Shown here: positions 21,731 through 33,485 of the stretch, one piece after another
Numbering within the stretch: position 1 is the first letter of the stretch
Layout: each line of letters starts with the position of its first letter
Assembly (NCBI RefSeq): GCF_015708155.1
Contig: NZ_JADDYD010000001.1
Span: 494,001 to 558,000 of the forward strand
DNA from: Mycoplasma sp. 'Moose RK'
GTDB taxonomy: Bacteria; Bacillota_I; Bacilli_A; Mycoplasmatales; Metamycoplasmataceae
Direction: 5' to 3'
Length of the DNA: 64,000 bases
Made by a program: the position numbers and the translations under genes
The notes under the pieces: model-generated
What the model saw: only the letters and a program-made list of their open reading frames with translations
Databases searched by the model: none
What the model was told of the DNA's origin: nothing

Positions 21731-22260
21731 TAAAAAAGTGACAGATATTCCTGGTTAAAAAAGGATTTTTTCTGGAGATGCAAAAGGAAAATTTTACTAA
21801 TTTCCCTTGACAAAAGAAAATCAAGATTTGCAGGATAATTCATAATTACTTTGTTTTCAACAAATTCATCACGATCGACAATGTCGAAGGTTTTTTTGTT
21901 ATAAATTTTAATATCAAGGTCAAAATCAACAAATTTTATTGTATTTTCCTCAAAAATAAAATCAGAAGCCAAATTAATGTAGTAACGACAACTAAAATGC
22001 AAACCGGGTTTGAAAGTAATTATTGTGTTGTGCATGCTTTTTTTGGGAAAAATGAAAATCGCGGGCTCGGTCATGCGTCAAGATTTTGCACCATATTTTT
22101 TGACAACACAACCTTTTAGATTAACGACAAGATGAGTTTTTGAATTGGAAATAACGCGGGCATTTGATCATTGCCGGTACAAAAAACCGTTGTATTTATA
22201 GGCCTGAATGTTAATGATTTTGTTACGGTAAATTTCTTGTCCTTTTTTTTTATGGATCAT
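21727..22260 (-). CDS. DUF402-domain protein (nucleoside phosphatase / RNA-binding type)
   Basis: The 177-aa protein has the DUF402 core CRYYINLASDFIF...FVDFDLDIKI, whose acidic residues bind metal in characterised relatives. One of those, from Staphylococcus, dephosphorylates nucleoside di- and triphosphates; another branch (FAU-1) binds RNA. Which applies here is unknown. The start is the ATG at 22260, behind AAGGAAAAAA. Two TGA codons read as Trp in the N-terminal third. It converges on rnc and shares its stop tetranucleotide. Confidence 0.82.
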
Positions 22261-22306
22261 TTTTTTCCTTCAATTTGAAAATTATATGTTATTTTTCGAT
22301 TTTTGT

Positions 22307-22312
22307 TATAAT
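22307..22312 (+). promoter_or_regulatory. -10 box, probable leaderless start of the ECF S-like gene
   Basis: TATAAT ends ten bases before the GTG at 22323. Transcription would start at or just before that GTG, giving a leaderless message. Confidence 0.45.
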
Positions 22313-22322
22313 ATTTTTAATC

Positions 22323-23195
22323 GTGTTTAAAAAAATAGTGCCAAATTTTAGGGAAAAAATAGCAATTTTTTTGGAAAAAAACCGCCGAATTTTTTACTTT
22401 TCAAACTTTGATTTAACAATTTCTGGACTGTTAATGGCGATGTTTTTAGTAATTACTTACATCGCCAAAATTACAATTCCAACCCGATTTAATTTAGCAT
22501 TTGAGTTGCCATTTTACATTTTGCTTGGCATAATTTTGCACTGATTTAAGGGGATGATTGTCGCTTTTAGCTTTGATTTTGGCAAATTGTTACTAACAAG
22601 TAGAATAATTTTTTGGACACCTGAATATGCAATCGTGCCAATTTTCATCACTTTTTTAGCGGCTGTTTTTTTCAATTTGGCAAAGAAAAATGATAAATTT
22701 TTGCTTATTCCTATGGGTTTATTTTTCCTTTCATCAGGTTCAGTTTTTCTTTACTATTTTTTTCTAGAAGAAATTGAGATCCAAAAAGTGCCCAAAGTTT
22801 GGGGTGATCTTTTCAATAAAAAAACCGTGCTAATTTTAATTGGAGTTTTTATAATTTCAGTTTGGACTCTCGCCATAATTTTATTCGTTTTTTATCGCAA
22901 AAAAAGGACAAAAAAACTAAAAATAGCACTAATTTCCTTAATTACACTTGCGGTTTGTTACCTAATTGCACGCTGGCTTTGACATCCTTTTGCTTTTATT
23001 CAATATTACAACCGTTTTTTGAATCGAACTGGCAAGGATAGGCTTATTCAGGAATATTTTTACTATTATTTGACACCGATAATTCTAAAATCAACTGTTT
23101 CCTTCCCGATTTATAGTTTTGTTGTTATTGAATTGGTGCCACTTTTCCTTTATTTAAACAAAAAACACAATTATCGCTGGAGATTCGGTTATTAA
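22323..23195 (+). CDS. integral membrane protein, ECF transporter S-component-like
   Basis: The 290-aa protein has about six hydrophobic helices. The stretch after residue 40 (ITIPTRFNLAFELPFYILLG, then GMIVAFSFDFGKLLL) has the look of ECF transporter substrate-binding S components, which capture vitamins and work with a shared EcfA/T energising module. The substrate cannot be read from sequence. The start is uncertain: a TTG at 22275 would add 16 residues with no ribosome-binding site. I prefer the GTG at 22323 because of the promoter position. Confidence 0.65.
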
Positions 23196-23257
23196 TTCTG
23201 ATTTTCAGATGCAACTTTGAGTAGTTTGTGGTGAAAATAAGAATTTTTTCTTAAAAA

Positions 23258-23303
23258 TTTTTTTACTTTTTGGGTTGTTTTTTGCAACAAAAAAGTAAAA
23301 AAA
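23258..23303. terminator. terminator between convergent ECF S-like gene and metG
   Basis: TTTTTTTACTTTTT (23258-23271) pairs with AAAAAAGTAAAAAAA (23289-23303), with a GTTG/CAAC extension inside the loop. It is symmetrical and can serve both strands. Confidence 0.65.
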
Positions 23304-23344
23304 GCACCTATTTTCAGCAATTTTTGAATCCTTTGTTTTTAAAA

Positions 23345-24886
23345 TTATTTTTTCTGTCTTGGAAAAAAAGGTTTTTCTAATTTTTTTAGACAAATTTCAT
23401 CAAATTTGTCTAATTTCGTAATTAATGCAAAACTTGCATGGTTAAGTTGCAAAAATTCTAAAATTTTTGCAACATTTTTTGGCATAACTGTGCTTAAAAA
23501 GGTTGCAATTGCGTAAATTCCATTTAACACCAAAATCAAACTTGCACCTAGTTTTTCAAGGTTTTTTTGGTTTCAAAGTTCCTTAATATCAAAGAAACCA
23601 TTGAGATTTTTTGCCAAATCAAAGGCAATTTTATAAGCTTTTTCAACTTGAAAATTTGAAAAAAACTGCTCAAATTTATCAAATCCAACCAAAATTTGTT
23701 CATAATAATGAATGTCAGTTCAATCAAGATCTTCAACTCGAAAAATCAAGGGTTTTTCAAAATTTTTTTCAATTAATGCAACCGTACGGCTAATCAAATT
23801 TCCAAAAGTGTTTACAAGAAAAGAATTGTAAAAATTTTCCAGAAGTGTTTCATCAAAAACGCTATCATTTGTGATGTTAATTTGCGAAACTAAGTATAAC
23901 TTAATAGTTTCGGGGTCAAATTTATCCAACAAATCAATGGGGTTGATGACGTTTCCCTTCGATTTGGACATTTTTCCCTCAGGAGTGATCAGTCAACCAT
24001 GGGTTAAAATTGTGGTTGGTAAACGAAAATTCAATGATTTTAGAAAAATCGGCCAATAAATGCAGTGAAATCGGGCAATTTCCTTACCAACAACATGAAC
24101 AATCTCCTCTGATTGATTCCAAAAATTGGATTTTTGTGGAAAATCAAGGTCAATATCTTCACTAAAAACTGACAAATAATTAAAAAGGGCATCAAGTCAA
24201 ACATAAATTGTGTGGTTTTCAAAATTTTCAAGCTTAATTCCTCATTTTTGGTTTTTGCGCGTGATTGATAAGTCTTCCAAGCCTTTTTTAAAAAAATTTT
24301 GTTCTAATTCACGCGCAACTTTTGGATCAAATATAAATTTTGGATTATCACTTAAAAATTTTTCAAGTCAATTTTGAAATTTACTAATCACAAAAAAGTA
24401 AGAATTTTCGCTGATTAATTCCATTTTCGCCCCACTTACAGGATGAAAATAGGCATTGTCACGAAAAATTGCCTGTTTTGGCAACAAAAATTCCTCGTCA
24501 CTTACTGAATAAAGGCCTTGATATTTGTCCTTAAAAATGTAACCTTTTTGGTACATTTTTTTAAAAACCTCTAAAACAAAGTCTTTGTGTTTTTTACTTG
24601 AACTGCGTAAAAAATAATTATAATTAATCCCGAATTTTTCCCATAAATCTTGAAATTTTTTACTATTTTCATCCACAAATTGCTGCGGACTCAATCCTTT
24701 TTTTTCTGCAAGTTGACTAATTTTTTGTCCATGCTCGTCAGATCCTGTCAACATTCGAGCTTCAAAACCGGCTAATTTTTTAAAATTATAAATTACTCAA
24801 GCCAGAGTCGAAGTGTAAAGATGGCCAATGTGCAAATTGCCGCTTGCATAATAAATTGGAGTTGTTATGAAAAATTTTTTAGTCAT
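23345..24886 (-). CDS. metG: methionyl-tRNA synthetase
   Basis: MetRS charges initiator and elongator tRNA-Met. The 513-aa protein has class-I HIGH as [10 protein letters not shown] near residue 18 and KMSKS in [15 protein letters not shown] near residue 310. The characteristic [10 protein letters not shown] follows the HIGH region. It lacks the C-terminal tRNA-binding domain found in longer MetRS forms, as usual for mycoplasmas. Many Trp codons are TGA. The ATG overlaps the stop of the upstream methyltransferase gene by 8 nt, so both are in one transcription unit. Confidence 0.96.
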
Positions 24887-25649
24887 TTTTTACCTTTTTT
24901 ACAACATAAAGTCGTTGAATTTCCTTGCGATATTCATGAGAATTTTTGTTTTTTGGATGCAAATATAAATTATGAAGATAATTTGTTCCTCAAGGTGCAT
25001 TAAACTGTGCCTCGACAAGCACAAATTTTGGCGTTGAACCAACGCGAGTCATTACAAATTGCACTTTTTTGGGTTCAAAGCGATTTTCGCGCAATAATTG
25101 CACTAAATCAACGAATCTTTCAATTGGCAAAACAAGTGCTAATTTTCCTTTTTGTTGAATAATTTTAGCACATCCAAAAATTAATTGTTGCAAATTTAAG
25201 CAAAATTCGTAAATTGCATTTTGAAACTCTTTGTTAACTTTTTTGATAATTTTAGTGTCAACTTTAAAATAAGGTGGATTTGCAAAAATTAAGTCGTATT
25301 TTTGTGCCTGTTTTTTGTTTAAATCAGGTCAAAATTGATTAAAATCGCCCGCAATTAAATTAATTTGGGGCGATTTTTTGTTAATTTCAAGGTTTTTTTT
25401 GGCAATTTCTAGTGCTTTTGCGTTAATTTCCAAAGCATCAATTTTCAAATCTGACTTACGGTGAGCTACTAAAATTGCCAAAGCACCGTTATTCGTGCCG
25501 ATTTCCAAGGCATTTTTTACTTTTCGACTCAAACTAATAAAATTCGCTAATAAGATTGTGTCAACTGAATAATTAAAACTGTTTTTATCCTGCCAAATTT
25601 TGAGGTCGTCATTGAAACCTAAATTATTGAGCACAAGTCTAGTTTTCAT
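24879..25649 (-). CDS. TrmN6/YfiC-type tRNA (adenine-N6) methyltransferase
   Basis: The 256-aa protein is a Rossmann-fold SAM methyltransferase: motif [17 protein letters not shown] near residue 45, acidic ribose-binding [10 protein letters not shown], and the catalytic N6-adenine motif NPPYF near residue 125. This matches the YfiC/TrmN6 group that methylates A37 of tRNA1(Val). Gram-positive homologues have the same size and are often linked to translation genes, as here with metG. It overlaps pncB by 11 nt upstream and metG by 8 nt downstream. Confidence 0.82.
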
Positions 25650-26646
25650 TTTCGTCGAAAGTGATTAATTTCGTATTTTTACGGTAAAAACGACCAAATT
25701 TTGCAATTTTTTGGTTGTTTAAGAGCGTCGCATCAGCACTGAAATGATGGCGAATTTGCAACATAAATTCGCCGACGCCGTAAGCGTCAACAGGAGTATT
25801 TTTTGATTCTAATTCCTTAATTTTAATAGGATTCAAACCTGAAGAAACAATGATTTTTACATGTTTTCCGTTATTTTCATCAAGTACGCTTCTTAATTTT
25901 TTGATCAACTTGGCATTAATACCAAATTCATCTTTTTGCGGTTTGACAAACATTTTGTCAGCAATATTTTTCGATGTATCTACACGAACTCCCGCTAAAT
26001 TTTCACCAAAATGACTGAGAACTGCAAGCGAATCGGCGATCACATCGTTGTTAAAATCAACCAAAGCAATTAGTTTTTGGTTTGGAAAAACTTTTCGGTA
26101 AGCCTTTGATGCTTTTATCAGATCACCTTGAAAATTTTGGATTAAAGCATGTGGCATTGAACCAAAATTTTCGTTTTTTTGACCAGCTTGAGCTGCATTA
26201 CTAAAAATTGTAACTCCACCGACGCGAGCAGCTTTTCCGTCAATTTCGTGCATTAAATAATGGTCGCAACGATCGGACATAAAAATAATATCCTTGTTTT
26301 TAGCGGCTTTTTTGCAGGCAAATGCATTTGTCGCAATTGAAGTTGAGCGCGCAAGAATACCATCAATCACACCTTCAAGGTATCCAAAAAGGTGCAAATT
26401 GCCTTCCAATTCCAAGACAGTTTCATATTTTACAACTCGAGTACCATTTTTCAAATAGCGAATTTTGTAATTTTTATAGTCAGTATTTTGAACTAGTAAT
26501 TCCAAAACTTCATCCATTCCGGCAAGAATTGCAAAAGGTTTTCGTTGAAAAAATTGCAAAACAACAATGTTATCAGGATTAAGTTTGGCGAGAATTTTTT
26601 GACTTGTCAAAAAATAATCTGAAACATATTTAGTAATTTTTGACAT
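25639..26646 (-). CDS. pncB: nicotinate phosphoribosyltransferase
   Basis: NaPRTase makes nicotinate mononucleotide from nicotinate and PRPP for NAD salvage, important in an organism without de novo NAD synthesis. The 335-aa protein has the family segments GYLEGVIDGILARSTSIAT, FGSMPHALIQ, GVRVDTSKNI and IIVSSGLNPIKIKELE. The C-terminal part is short, as in archaeal-type enzymes. It is the first gene of the pncB - methyltransferase - metG unit. The 220-bp space upstream holds a weak promoter and a TTGCTTA/TAAGCAA hairpin at 26690-26709. Confidence 0.92.
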   Translation of the reverse strand: MSKITKYVSDYFLTSQKILAKLNPDNIVVLQFFQRKPFAILAGMDEVLELLVQNTDYKNYKIRYLKNGTRVVKYETVLELEGNLHLFGYLEGVIDGILARSTSIATNAFACKKAAKNKDIIFMSDRCDHYLMHEIDGKAARVGGVTIFSNAAQAGQKNENFGSMPHALIQNFQGDLIKASKAYRKVFPNQKLIALVDFNNDVIADSLAVLSHFGENLAGVRVDTSKNIADKMFVKPQKDEFGINAKLIKKLRSVLDENNGKHVKIIVSSGLNPIKIKELESKNTPVDAYGVGEFMLQIRHHFSADATLLNNQKIAKFGRFYRKNTKLITFDENEN

Positions 26647-26866
26647 AATTTAGAGGATTTTTTGTTAAAATAAAATTTCTATAAGGATCTTGCTTATACT
26701 TTTAAGCAAAAATCACTATAATTTTACCAAATTTTTTCCCTTTTGGAATAAACTTGTGCTTTTATTTTAAAATTGGCCTTGATTATGTAATTTTATTTTG
26801 AGTTTGAATAAGTAAATGCTGTAAAAACAAAGAGAATTTTTGCGTTTTAGCTTTATCGATGGATTT

Positions 26867-29800
26867 TTATTTTGGTTTTTCATAATTTTCAGGATACGTT
26901 CCATCTCTGATTTGTTCAAGAATTTGATCACGTAATTTTTGTTGATTAGTTTCCTTAAAAAAACGATTATCATTTTCATTGTAATAAATCATTGTGAGCA
27001 TGTCATCAAGTTTAACATCATTATTGTCGTATCAATTGGTTCCTCACCACCTTTCAGATTTAATTGGATTACCTTTTAATTCATCGATAAATTTTGCATA
27101 ATTATCGTTTGAATCACTGGAAGTTTTCGCATTTTTTAAAGCTGTAAAAATAATTTCAGACGCTGATGAAGATTTAAGAAATGAATTATTGTAAAATGCT
27201 GTTCCTCGTAAAAAACTGTGTTTTACTCGAGATTCATATGCAAAAAATAGTAAAATTAACAAAAAACGATACAAAACTCGCCCTTTTGCAGTTGTTTTAA
27301 AGTTATCCTTGGTGATTTTATTAGTGGGTTCTGAATTATAAATTTTGAAAAATAATTTTGAAATAGCCTCTAATTGTGGATCCTTTTTGCCTGAACTAAA
27401 TAAATCAGAAAACGAAATCCCCGTGTAATGAATGTTATTTAGTTTTTCTAAAATTGGTGACATTTCTCTAGTTTTATTTTTATCTCATTTTGGTGAAACT
27501 AAAAAAACTAAGTCAAAAAAATCAGCAAACGCAGCGATTGAAATTTTATTGTTTTTTGGAACTTCAAGATTGCGTGTATCCACACTAAAATTTTGTGCAG
27601 TTTCCTCATTTTTTTTAGCGTTTGAGTCAACCAAAGGTTCCAATTTTATAACTAAATCAAGATTTAAAATATTTTCTAGGTTAATTTTATTGAAAATTTC
27701 AGTAAAAAAGTTGTTGTCAAAACTTGCTGTTTTTAGCGCATTCACAACTTGGTCTAAAATTGTTGAAACCAAGGGATTTTCGAATCCAAGACTAATAAAT
27801 TCCTTCAAAAATTTTGTGATTACTTCAGTTGGATTAGAAACTTTATCTATCTTCTCTAAATTTAATTTTAAGTAAGAAGCAATTACTTTTGCAATAATTT
27901 CACTAAAATTTTTGTCTTTTAATAAAAAATCAAGTAAGTATCACAAATATGATTTAATAAAATTGGAATTGTTGTGATTTTGGTCAGAATTTGTAGTATT
28001 AGAAGAATTAGTCTCCAAAAATGTTTTGAGAATTCCAGAAAAAGTCTTGATACTAGTAAACTTTTCACTGTTTTGATTAATTGATTCAAAAAAACGAATT
28101 ATCAAGACTTTGTTTGCTGGTAAACTTAAAAATTTGGTTAGTAAATCTTTAAGTTGTAAGTCAATTCTGCTTTTATCAATCTCATTAAGATTTTTAAATA
28201 GTGAAAATTCACTAATTTTCCCAAAATTTAGTTGCTTAATTTTAGCGATTAGTGATTCAGATTTAAAAATCTTATCAATTAGGATTCATAAACCGGATTT
28301 TTCAGAATGGTCAAGTTTATCAAAAATTTGACCAATTTGCTTGAAAAGTGAGACAATAAATTCCTCATTTCCAAGCTCTTTTTCAAGAATTTCACTAACT
28401 GATTCGCTTGAAAAACCTGAACTAATCAGCTTACCAATGATTTTTACAAATTTACTAATTAAAGCGTTTTCTTTTGTATAATTTGGTTTTTTTTCTACTA
28501 AAGTTATGGCTTCAGTCGCTCCAACATTGACGGGAATCGCAATGATTTTTGACAAATCCTCAGGTTCATTCTTGTAAAAATTTGTAAGATTATCAGTAAT
28601 TATTTCTTTAATTAATTCAAATAAAGATTGAATTTCTTTTGTTTCAAATTTTGTTTTGAAAATTTTACCAAATAAACTAGCAAAATTTTTTTCTAAATCA
28701 GGGATTTTTCCAACTTCAAGAATAAAATCGCCCACAATTTTTGTAAAATATTGCTTTTCAAAAAGTGTTTTAATTAGTGAAACGCTATCAATTGCTTGGT
28801 GAATTTTTGCTTTTGCAAGCAAGGAAAAATAAGAATTAACTAGTTGTTCAAGTGCTTCACTTTTCAAAAAAGCATCAACAATTGGTTTTAAATCCTGCGA
28901 ATATTCCTGCGGCAACTTAGATAAACCAGTGTCAATTTGAGTTTTGACAGCTTCAGTTTGTGCAATTGCTGCAAAAAGCTTACCAATATTTTGGGTATTT
29001 GCACCCTTATTTTCAGAATTTCCCTTATCACCATAATAAAGGTTCGCAATATCAACGCTTAAATTATCAATCAGAGTTTCGTAAATTGACTTTTTGGAAG
29101 TTGAATTTGGCGTAATTGAATCTGTAATGATTTTCAAAACTGACTGCATAATCAACGGCGCATCAGTTTTTTGACCCTGATTTGTGGCGATAGTTGCATT
29201 TCGTAATTTTGTAAAAATGTCTCTAATTAAGGTAAGAATTATTTCCTTGTTTTCCGAAGAAAGATTGATTTTATTCGCTTCAAGAAGGTTTAACAAAAAC
29301 TCTCTTAGTGAAATTCAAGTGGCTGAATCGCCAAGAAAAAGACTGAAAATTTTCTCAATTAAAGCCTTGTTTTCATTAAGAAAATTATTTCCAAAGGTGG
29401 TAAAATCAGTTGCTTTTTCAAAGTTTTTCTTGTCAAAAATATAGTTGATAAATTTTGCTAATAATTCTTCAACAACACTTGATTCAAAAAAATTTTCAAG
29501 AAGGCGAAAAAGTGAATTTTTAACTTTTTCTTGTCCAAAAATAGTGCTTTCTGCCAGTTTGTTCACTAATTGTTTTTCTAAAAAATCCTTACCCAACAAT
29601 TCTTTAAAAAACAAAACAAGATCATTGACAGTGACTATTGGTTCAATCTTAAGATCAGCTAAACCTCTCATTAATTCAAAAATTTGCTTTGTGGTAAGGA
29701 AGTTTTCAAGAAAAAAATTTAAAAAATTACTAAGATTAAGTTCTGCATCAACTGTAGCAATTTCTGTAGAAATTGCATCAATTTCAGTTTGATTTTTTGC

Positions 29801-32668
29801 TTTTTTAGCAGCTTCAAGTTTACTTTTTAGCTGATTGTATTTTTCAGAATTTTCCTTGGTAAATCTAGCAAAATTTTTAATCACCGATTCAACAAAGTCA
29901 AAAATTAGATTACCAGAAAAAACTGTCTGTTTTCCTTTTTGAACTTCATATTTTTCAACAAAATCTTGAAAAATTAACTTTATAAGTTTGACAAAAGTAT
30001 CAATTGATTGTTGACTTAGACCATGTGAATCAAGTAACTTACCAAACGAATTAGAGATTGATTCTAAAAATTTTTCTGATTTGACGTTTTTTGCCAAAAA
30101 ATCATAAACCTTTTCCCTTAATTTTGCTAAATTATTAGCTGCGAAGTTGAAACCAAAGCGATTTAATGAGTCAACTTGTTGGTACAAATGCTTGTTTTCA
30201 ACCAAAAAATCTTCAATTGCAGCCATGACCAAATCATCAAGAACACGAAAGGAATTAGTACTCAAAAAATCTTTGATCGAGTCAAAAAATATCAAAAAAC
30301 TACCGTAATTAGGTTTGGTTGGACTGATAAAATCCTCGAGTCTGATTTTTGCAACCAGAGGATAAAATTTTTTGGCTAAATTTTTAATTGAATTAATTTG
30401 ATTTTTGTTTAAATCAAAGCGCAAAATTTCTTGCAAAAGTGTCAAAATATGACTAGGTTTCTTGAAAAAATCAGTGTAGGATTCCTCGATTTTTTTTGTA
30501 AAAATTTCAGAAACCTTTTCAGTTGTTGTGCTAAAGTCAGTTTTTTTGATTGCATTTAGGAAATTTTCGGCAACATTTTTAGTTAATTTATTCCAAGTTT
30601 CAGTGCGAATCACAATGTCACCAATTGACAAAAATAGATTGCCAATCACTTTTTGTTCCTCTTTCTTTATGCCAAAACTAAAATATTGATTGATAATTTT
30701 GACCAAAAGTTGTACTGATTCAGGATGCTTAAGTGTTTCCGAACTAAAATCCTTGGCAAATTTGACAATATTTTGGTAATTTTCGGAGTTTGAAAGAAAA
30801 ATTCTGATAATGTCCTGAAAGCTTTTAGCAGGCAAATAATCCGCTGAGTTAATTATAAATTCATTAATTACTTTTGTAAAAAGCTGTCGCACCGAGTCAA
30901 ATTTGAAAATAACCTTCAAATCATCCTGATATTCAGGCGAAATTTTGATAAATTCATTGATCAAAAGGTTCTGAATTGAATTTTCGCCAAAAATAGCAGC
31001 AAAAATTAGTTCCTTAATTTTGATCTGATTTTGGCTAACAAAATCAGAATTTATTGTTTCCTTGAAAAGTGAAACCAAGTTTTTTTCGTTAAAATTACTA
31101 AAAATAAAATTAATTAAACTAGAAAAAGTTGCCTTTTTTCATTCCTCTTTAGTTACAACATCTTTGATATAATTTTGCAATTTTTCGATAATATCAAGGA
31201 AAAAATTACTTTGAAGAATTTTTTGCAAAACTTGAAAAAAGGAAGTATTATTTTTTCCAAGTTTTGCAAAAAAATCACCTAATAAATCAGCAAAATGAGA
31301 CTTAATTTGTGAATTTGATTGCAAAAAACGTTGTAAAATCACGCCAAAATTAACACCATCACCAACCGCGGCCAAAATCGCGACTTGTGGTCCGGAATTT
31401 GGCGAAATTCCGGCAATGCTAATTTTTTCAATTTCTGAATCTTGTGACACAAAATCAGAAATTGAGTCATTGATCGTGAGCTTTTTTAAAATTTCCTCGT
31501 TTGTGCCAAGGTCCAAAATTCGCTGATAAGAATTCTCATCTTTTTGCAAATATTCCTTATTTCAGGTAAGTTTTTCGGAAATTTCACTTTCAAAGTCAGG
31601 ATCTTTCTTAAGTGCAAGTTTAAAAATTAGATCTTGCGCCATTTTTTTGTAACCTTTTGGCGAAGGATGAATGTCAAACTCGTTTTTTGCAAAATTATTT
31701 GATTTTTCTTGTCAAAGTTTATCGTTAAAAAGGTCGACAAAATTGAATTTGCCGTTTTTTGCTAGCCTTTGAAGCAATTTGTTAAGCCTTTTGATTAGTG
31801 AACCGGCATAATTTTCCTCCAAACCAAGTTCATTTTCAAACATTTTTTCCAAAAATTTGATCGAAATTGAAGACAAAGTATTGTAACCAAGGAAAACAAT
31901 TTTCAAATTTTTGTTAATTTGACGAATTTTTGTAACTAAAGTTTGCAAATTGCGTTCAATTTGCAAAAAAGCAGTTTCAATTTTTTGCAAAAATTGAAAT
32001 TTAGCCTCATTTTTTGTGGCAATATTTTGCCCTGGTAAAAAAAGTGCGCCAAAATCCAACGCTGACATCAAGTCATTTGCGCCCAGCGAAATTGTTAGCA
32101 AGTTTGCTTTGGCAATTTTTGCACGCAAGAGTGGAAAATTTTCACCGGAAAAATCCCCGAAAACCTCGCTAATTTGCTTTCCATAGGGTGAATTTGTCAA
32201 TTTATCAAGTTGATGACTAAAATTTAAGTGCCCTTTGCTAAAATTTTTGAACTGCGGATTTGTGGGTTCAAGCAAATAAAGTCAATCGGCAATTGTTGTT
32301 CAAGAAAGCGCCAAATTATCAAAGGATTTTAAAGCTCCAGGCTTAATTTTTTGCACAAAATCTGCAAAAAATGCAGGATAAGAAAGGCCTTTGACTTGAG
32401 AATTATCATCAAGAAAACCGCGAAAATCAAAACTATAATCTCAATTGAAGCCAGCAGAAATTGAATCACCAAGCGCCAAATAGTTAATTTCTTTCAAAAT
32501 TGGTTGATTTTCCGCAATTGAATAATTAACAATTGTACTGTTTTTTTGCAAATTACGCCTGTTTTTCAAAGAAATTGCTGCTGCAGTAACTGCGGTCGCA
32601 GCAAGAGTTGTGATGCCGAATAAAAGCTTGAAGGCATTAGAAAATACTGGTTTTCTGGAGTTTTTCAA
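26867..32668 (-). CDS. giant SGNH/GDSL-hydrolase-like surface protein, paralogue B (1933 aa)
   Basis: It has the same architecture as paralogue A: TTG start with GGGGG site, signal anchor at residues 10-33, SGNH domain with Ser69, Trp at 123 in place of the block-II Gly, Asn198, and Asp332/His334, then ~1600 mostly helical residues. Residues 1-1118 differ from A at only a handful of positions (for example Asp/Glu, Lys/Glu and Val/Ala exchanges). After residue 1118 the two fall to roughly two-thirds identity with small indels, yet both end in a similar DGTYP-containing tail. The abrupt change suggests recent gene conversion. Enzymatic activity is unproven. Confidence 0.85.
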
Positions 32669-32740
32669 TGTTCAACCCCCTTTTAATATTCTTTTTTTAA
32701 GAACAACAAGCAACTAATGCAACTAATATAGAAGAATAAA
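29314..32740. repeat. 3.4-kb direct repeat, copy 2
   Basis: Partner of 10445-13871, same orientation, offset 18,869 bp. It includes the first 1118 codons and about 70 bp upstream of paralogue B. Recombination between the copies could delete or duplicate the efp-to-pncB segment, which carries essential genes, so conversion is the more tolerable outcome. Confidence 0.93.
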
Positions 32741-32787
32741 TAAAACAAAAAATAATCAAATAATTATAACAATTTTTATCAAAAACA

Positions 32788-32836
32788 TTTTTTTTTTTTT
32801 TTTGATAAAAAAAATCCCAAATATATTTGGGATTTT
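32788..32836 (-). terminator. terminator downstream of the tRNA pair
   Basis: AAAATCCCAAATA (32811-32823) and TATTTGGGATTTT (32824-32836) form a perfect hairpin read from the minus-strand tRNA transcript, followed by T-rich sequence. A 16-nt T run on the plus strand (32788-32803) adjoins it. Confidence 0.8.
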
Positions 32837-32938
32837 TTAGACTCACATTTTATTTTTTAATTGTTTTTGTTTTTTATTATTAATGGTGATTGAAAACAAA
32901 AGGTCAATATAAAATAAAGAACACATACAATATTTTCT

Positions 32939-33015
32939 TGGCGCGCCCGGAAGGAGTCGAACCCTCAACCTTTTGGGCCGTAACCAAACACTCTGTCCGA
33001 TTGAGCTACGGGCGC
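32939..33015 (-). tRNA. tRNA-Arg (anticodon ACG)
   Basis: The minus strand folds into a full cloverleaf of 77 nt with encoded CCA. The acceptor stem is GCGCCCG with CGGGCGC, the anticodon stem TTTGG/CCAAA, the loop TTACGGC giving anticodon ACG, and the T arm GGTTCGA. A34 would be deaminated to inosine to read CGN codons. Confidence 0.95.
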
Positions 33016-33026
33016 ATGGAAAGATT

Positions 33027-33101
33027 TGGAGGCACCAACCGGACTCGAACCGGTAAATCAGGGTGTTGCAGACCCATGCCTTACCATTTGGCTATGGTGC
33101 C
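33027..33101 (-). tRNA. tRNA-Cys (anticodon GCA)
   Basis: A 75-nt cloverleaf with encoded CCA: acceptor stem GGCACCA with TGGTGCC, discriminator T, anticodon loop containing GCA, and T arm GGTTCGA. It lies 11 nt upstream of tRNA-Arg on the same strand. Both share the promoter at 33131-33136. Confidence 0.95.
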
Positions 33102-33130
33102 GTTTTTTGTCATTGAACAACAACAAGAAT

Positions 33131-33136
33131 ATTATA
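33131..33136 (-). promoter_or_regulatory. -10 box of the tRNA-Cys/tRNA-Arg unit
   Basis: GGTATAAT on the minus strand lies 30 bp upstream of tRNA-Cys, a typical distance for a stable-RNA promoter in mycoplasmas. Confidence 0.65.
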
Positions 33137-33485
33137 CCATATTTTTGAAATTATAAAAATTTTTTTACTTTTTATTATAAATTTTACAAAAAATTTGGCA
33201 AAATCATTTCACTAAAATTATACCAATAAAATCTTAAAATTTAGATTAAATTAGTAGAAAAAAGTTTAACAAAATATTTGTAATTTGAGAAGTAGCTTCA
33301 AATGTTTCAATTGAACAAACCGGCACTTTAGACCTTAATTTTGCCCATTTCAAAATTCAAGTTAAAAATAAAAATAATCAAAACTGACTAATTTTTTTTT
33401 TTTTTTAAAAAAAAAACATAAGTTAATTCGAATGGTAAATTGCAAAAATTTCGGGAATTAGAAGATTTTTTCAATTATATTTATG
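33137..33485. other. non-coding gap at the island border, with a possible coding remnant
   Basis: No intact gene. On the plus strand about 33251-33419 stays open if TGA is Trp and reads like a decayed surface-protein fragment (it contains SIEQTGTLDLNFAHF), but it has no start codon and runs into a T15-A10 tract. This is the left border of the accessory island, next to two tRNA genes. Confidence 0.3.

Noticed and set aside
26767-26979. 70-aa minus-strand reading frame after pncB
   Set aside because: It overlaps the end of SGNH paralogue B in another frame, has no ribosome-binding site and has low-complexity Lys/Ile/Asn composition.
32788-32803. T16 run upstream of SGNH paralogue B as a phase-variable promoter spacer
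   Set aside because: The run lies beyond the expected -35 position (25 bp or more from the -10), so length changes would not alter the spacer.
32890-33156. 88-aa plus-strand reading frame over the tRNA genes
   Set aside because: It is the complement of two clear tRNA genes. Such spurious frames with PEGVEPSTFW-like text are a known tRNA artefact.
33251-33419. 56-codon open stretch near the tRNA genes as a real gene
   Set aside because: It has no start codon or ribosome-binding site and ends in a T/A homopolymer. At most it is a remnant.
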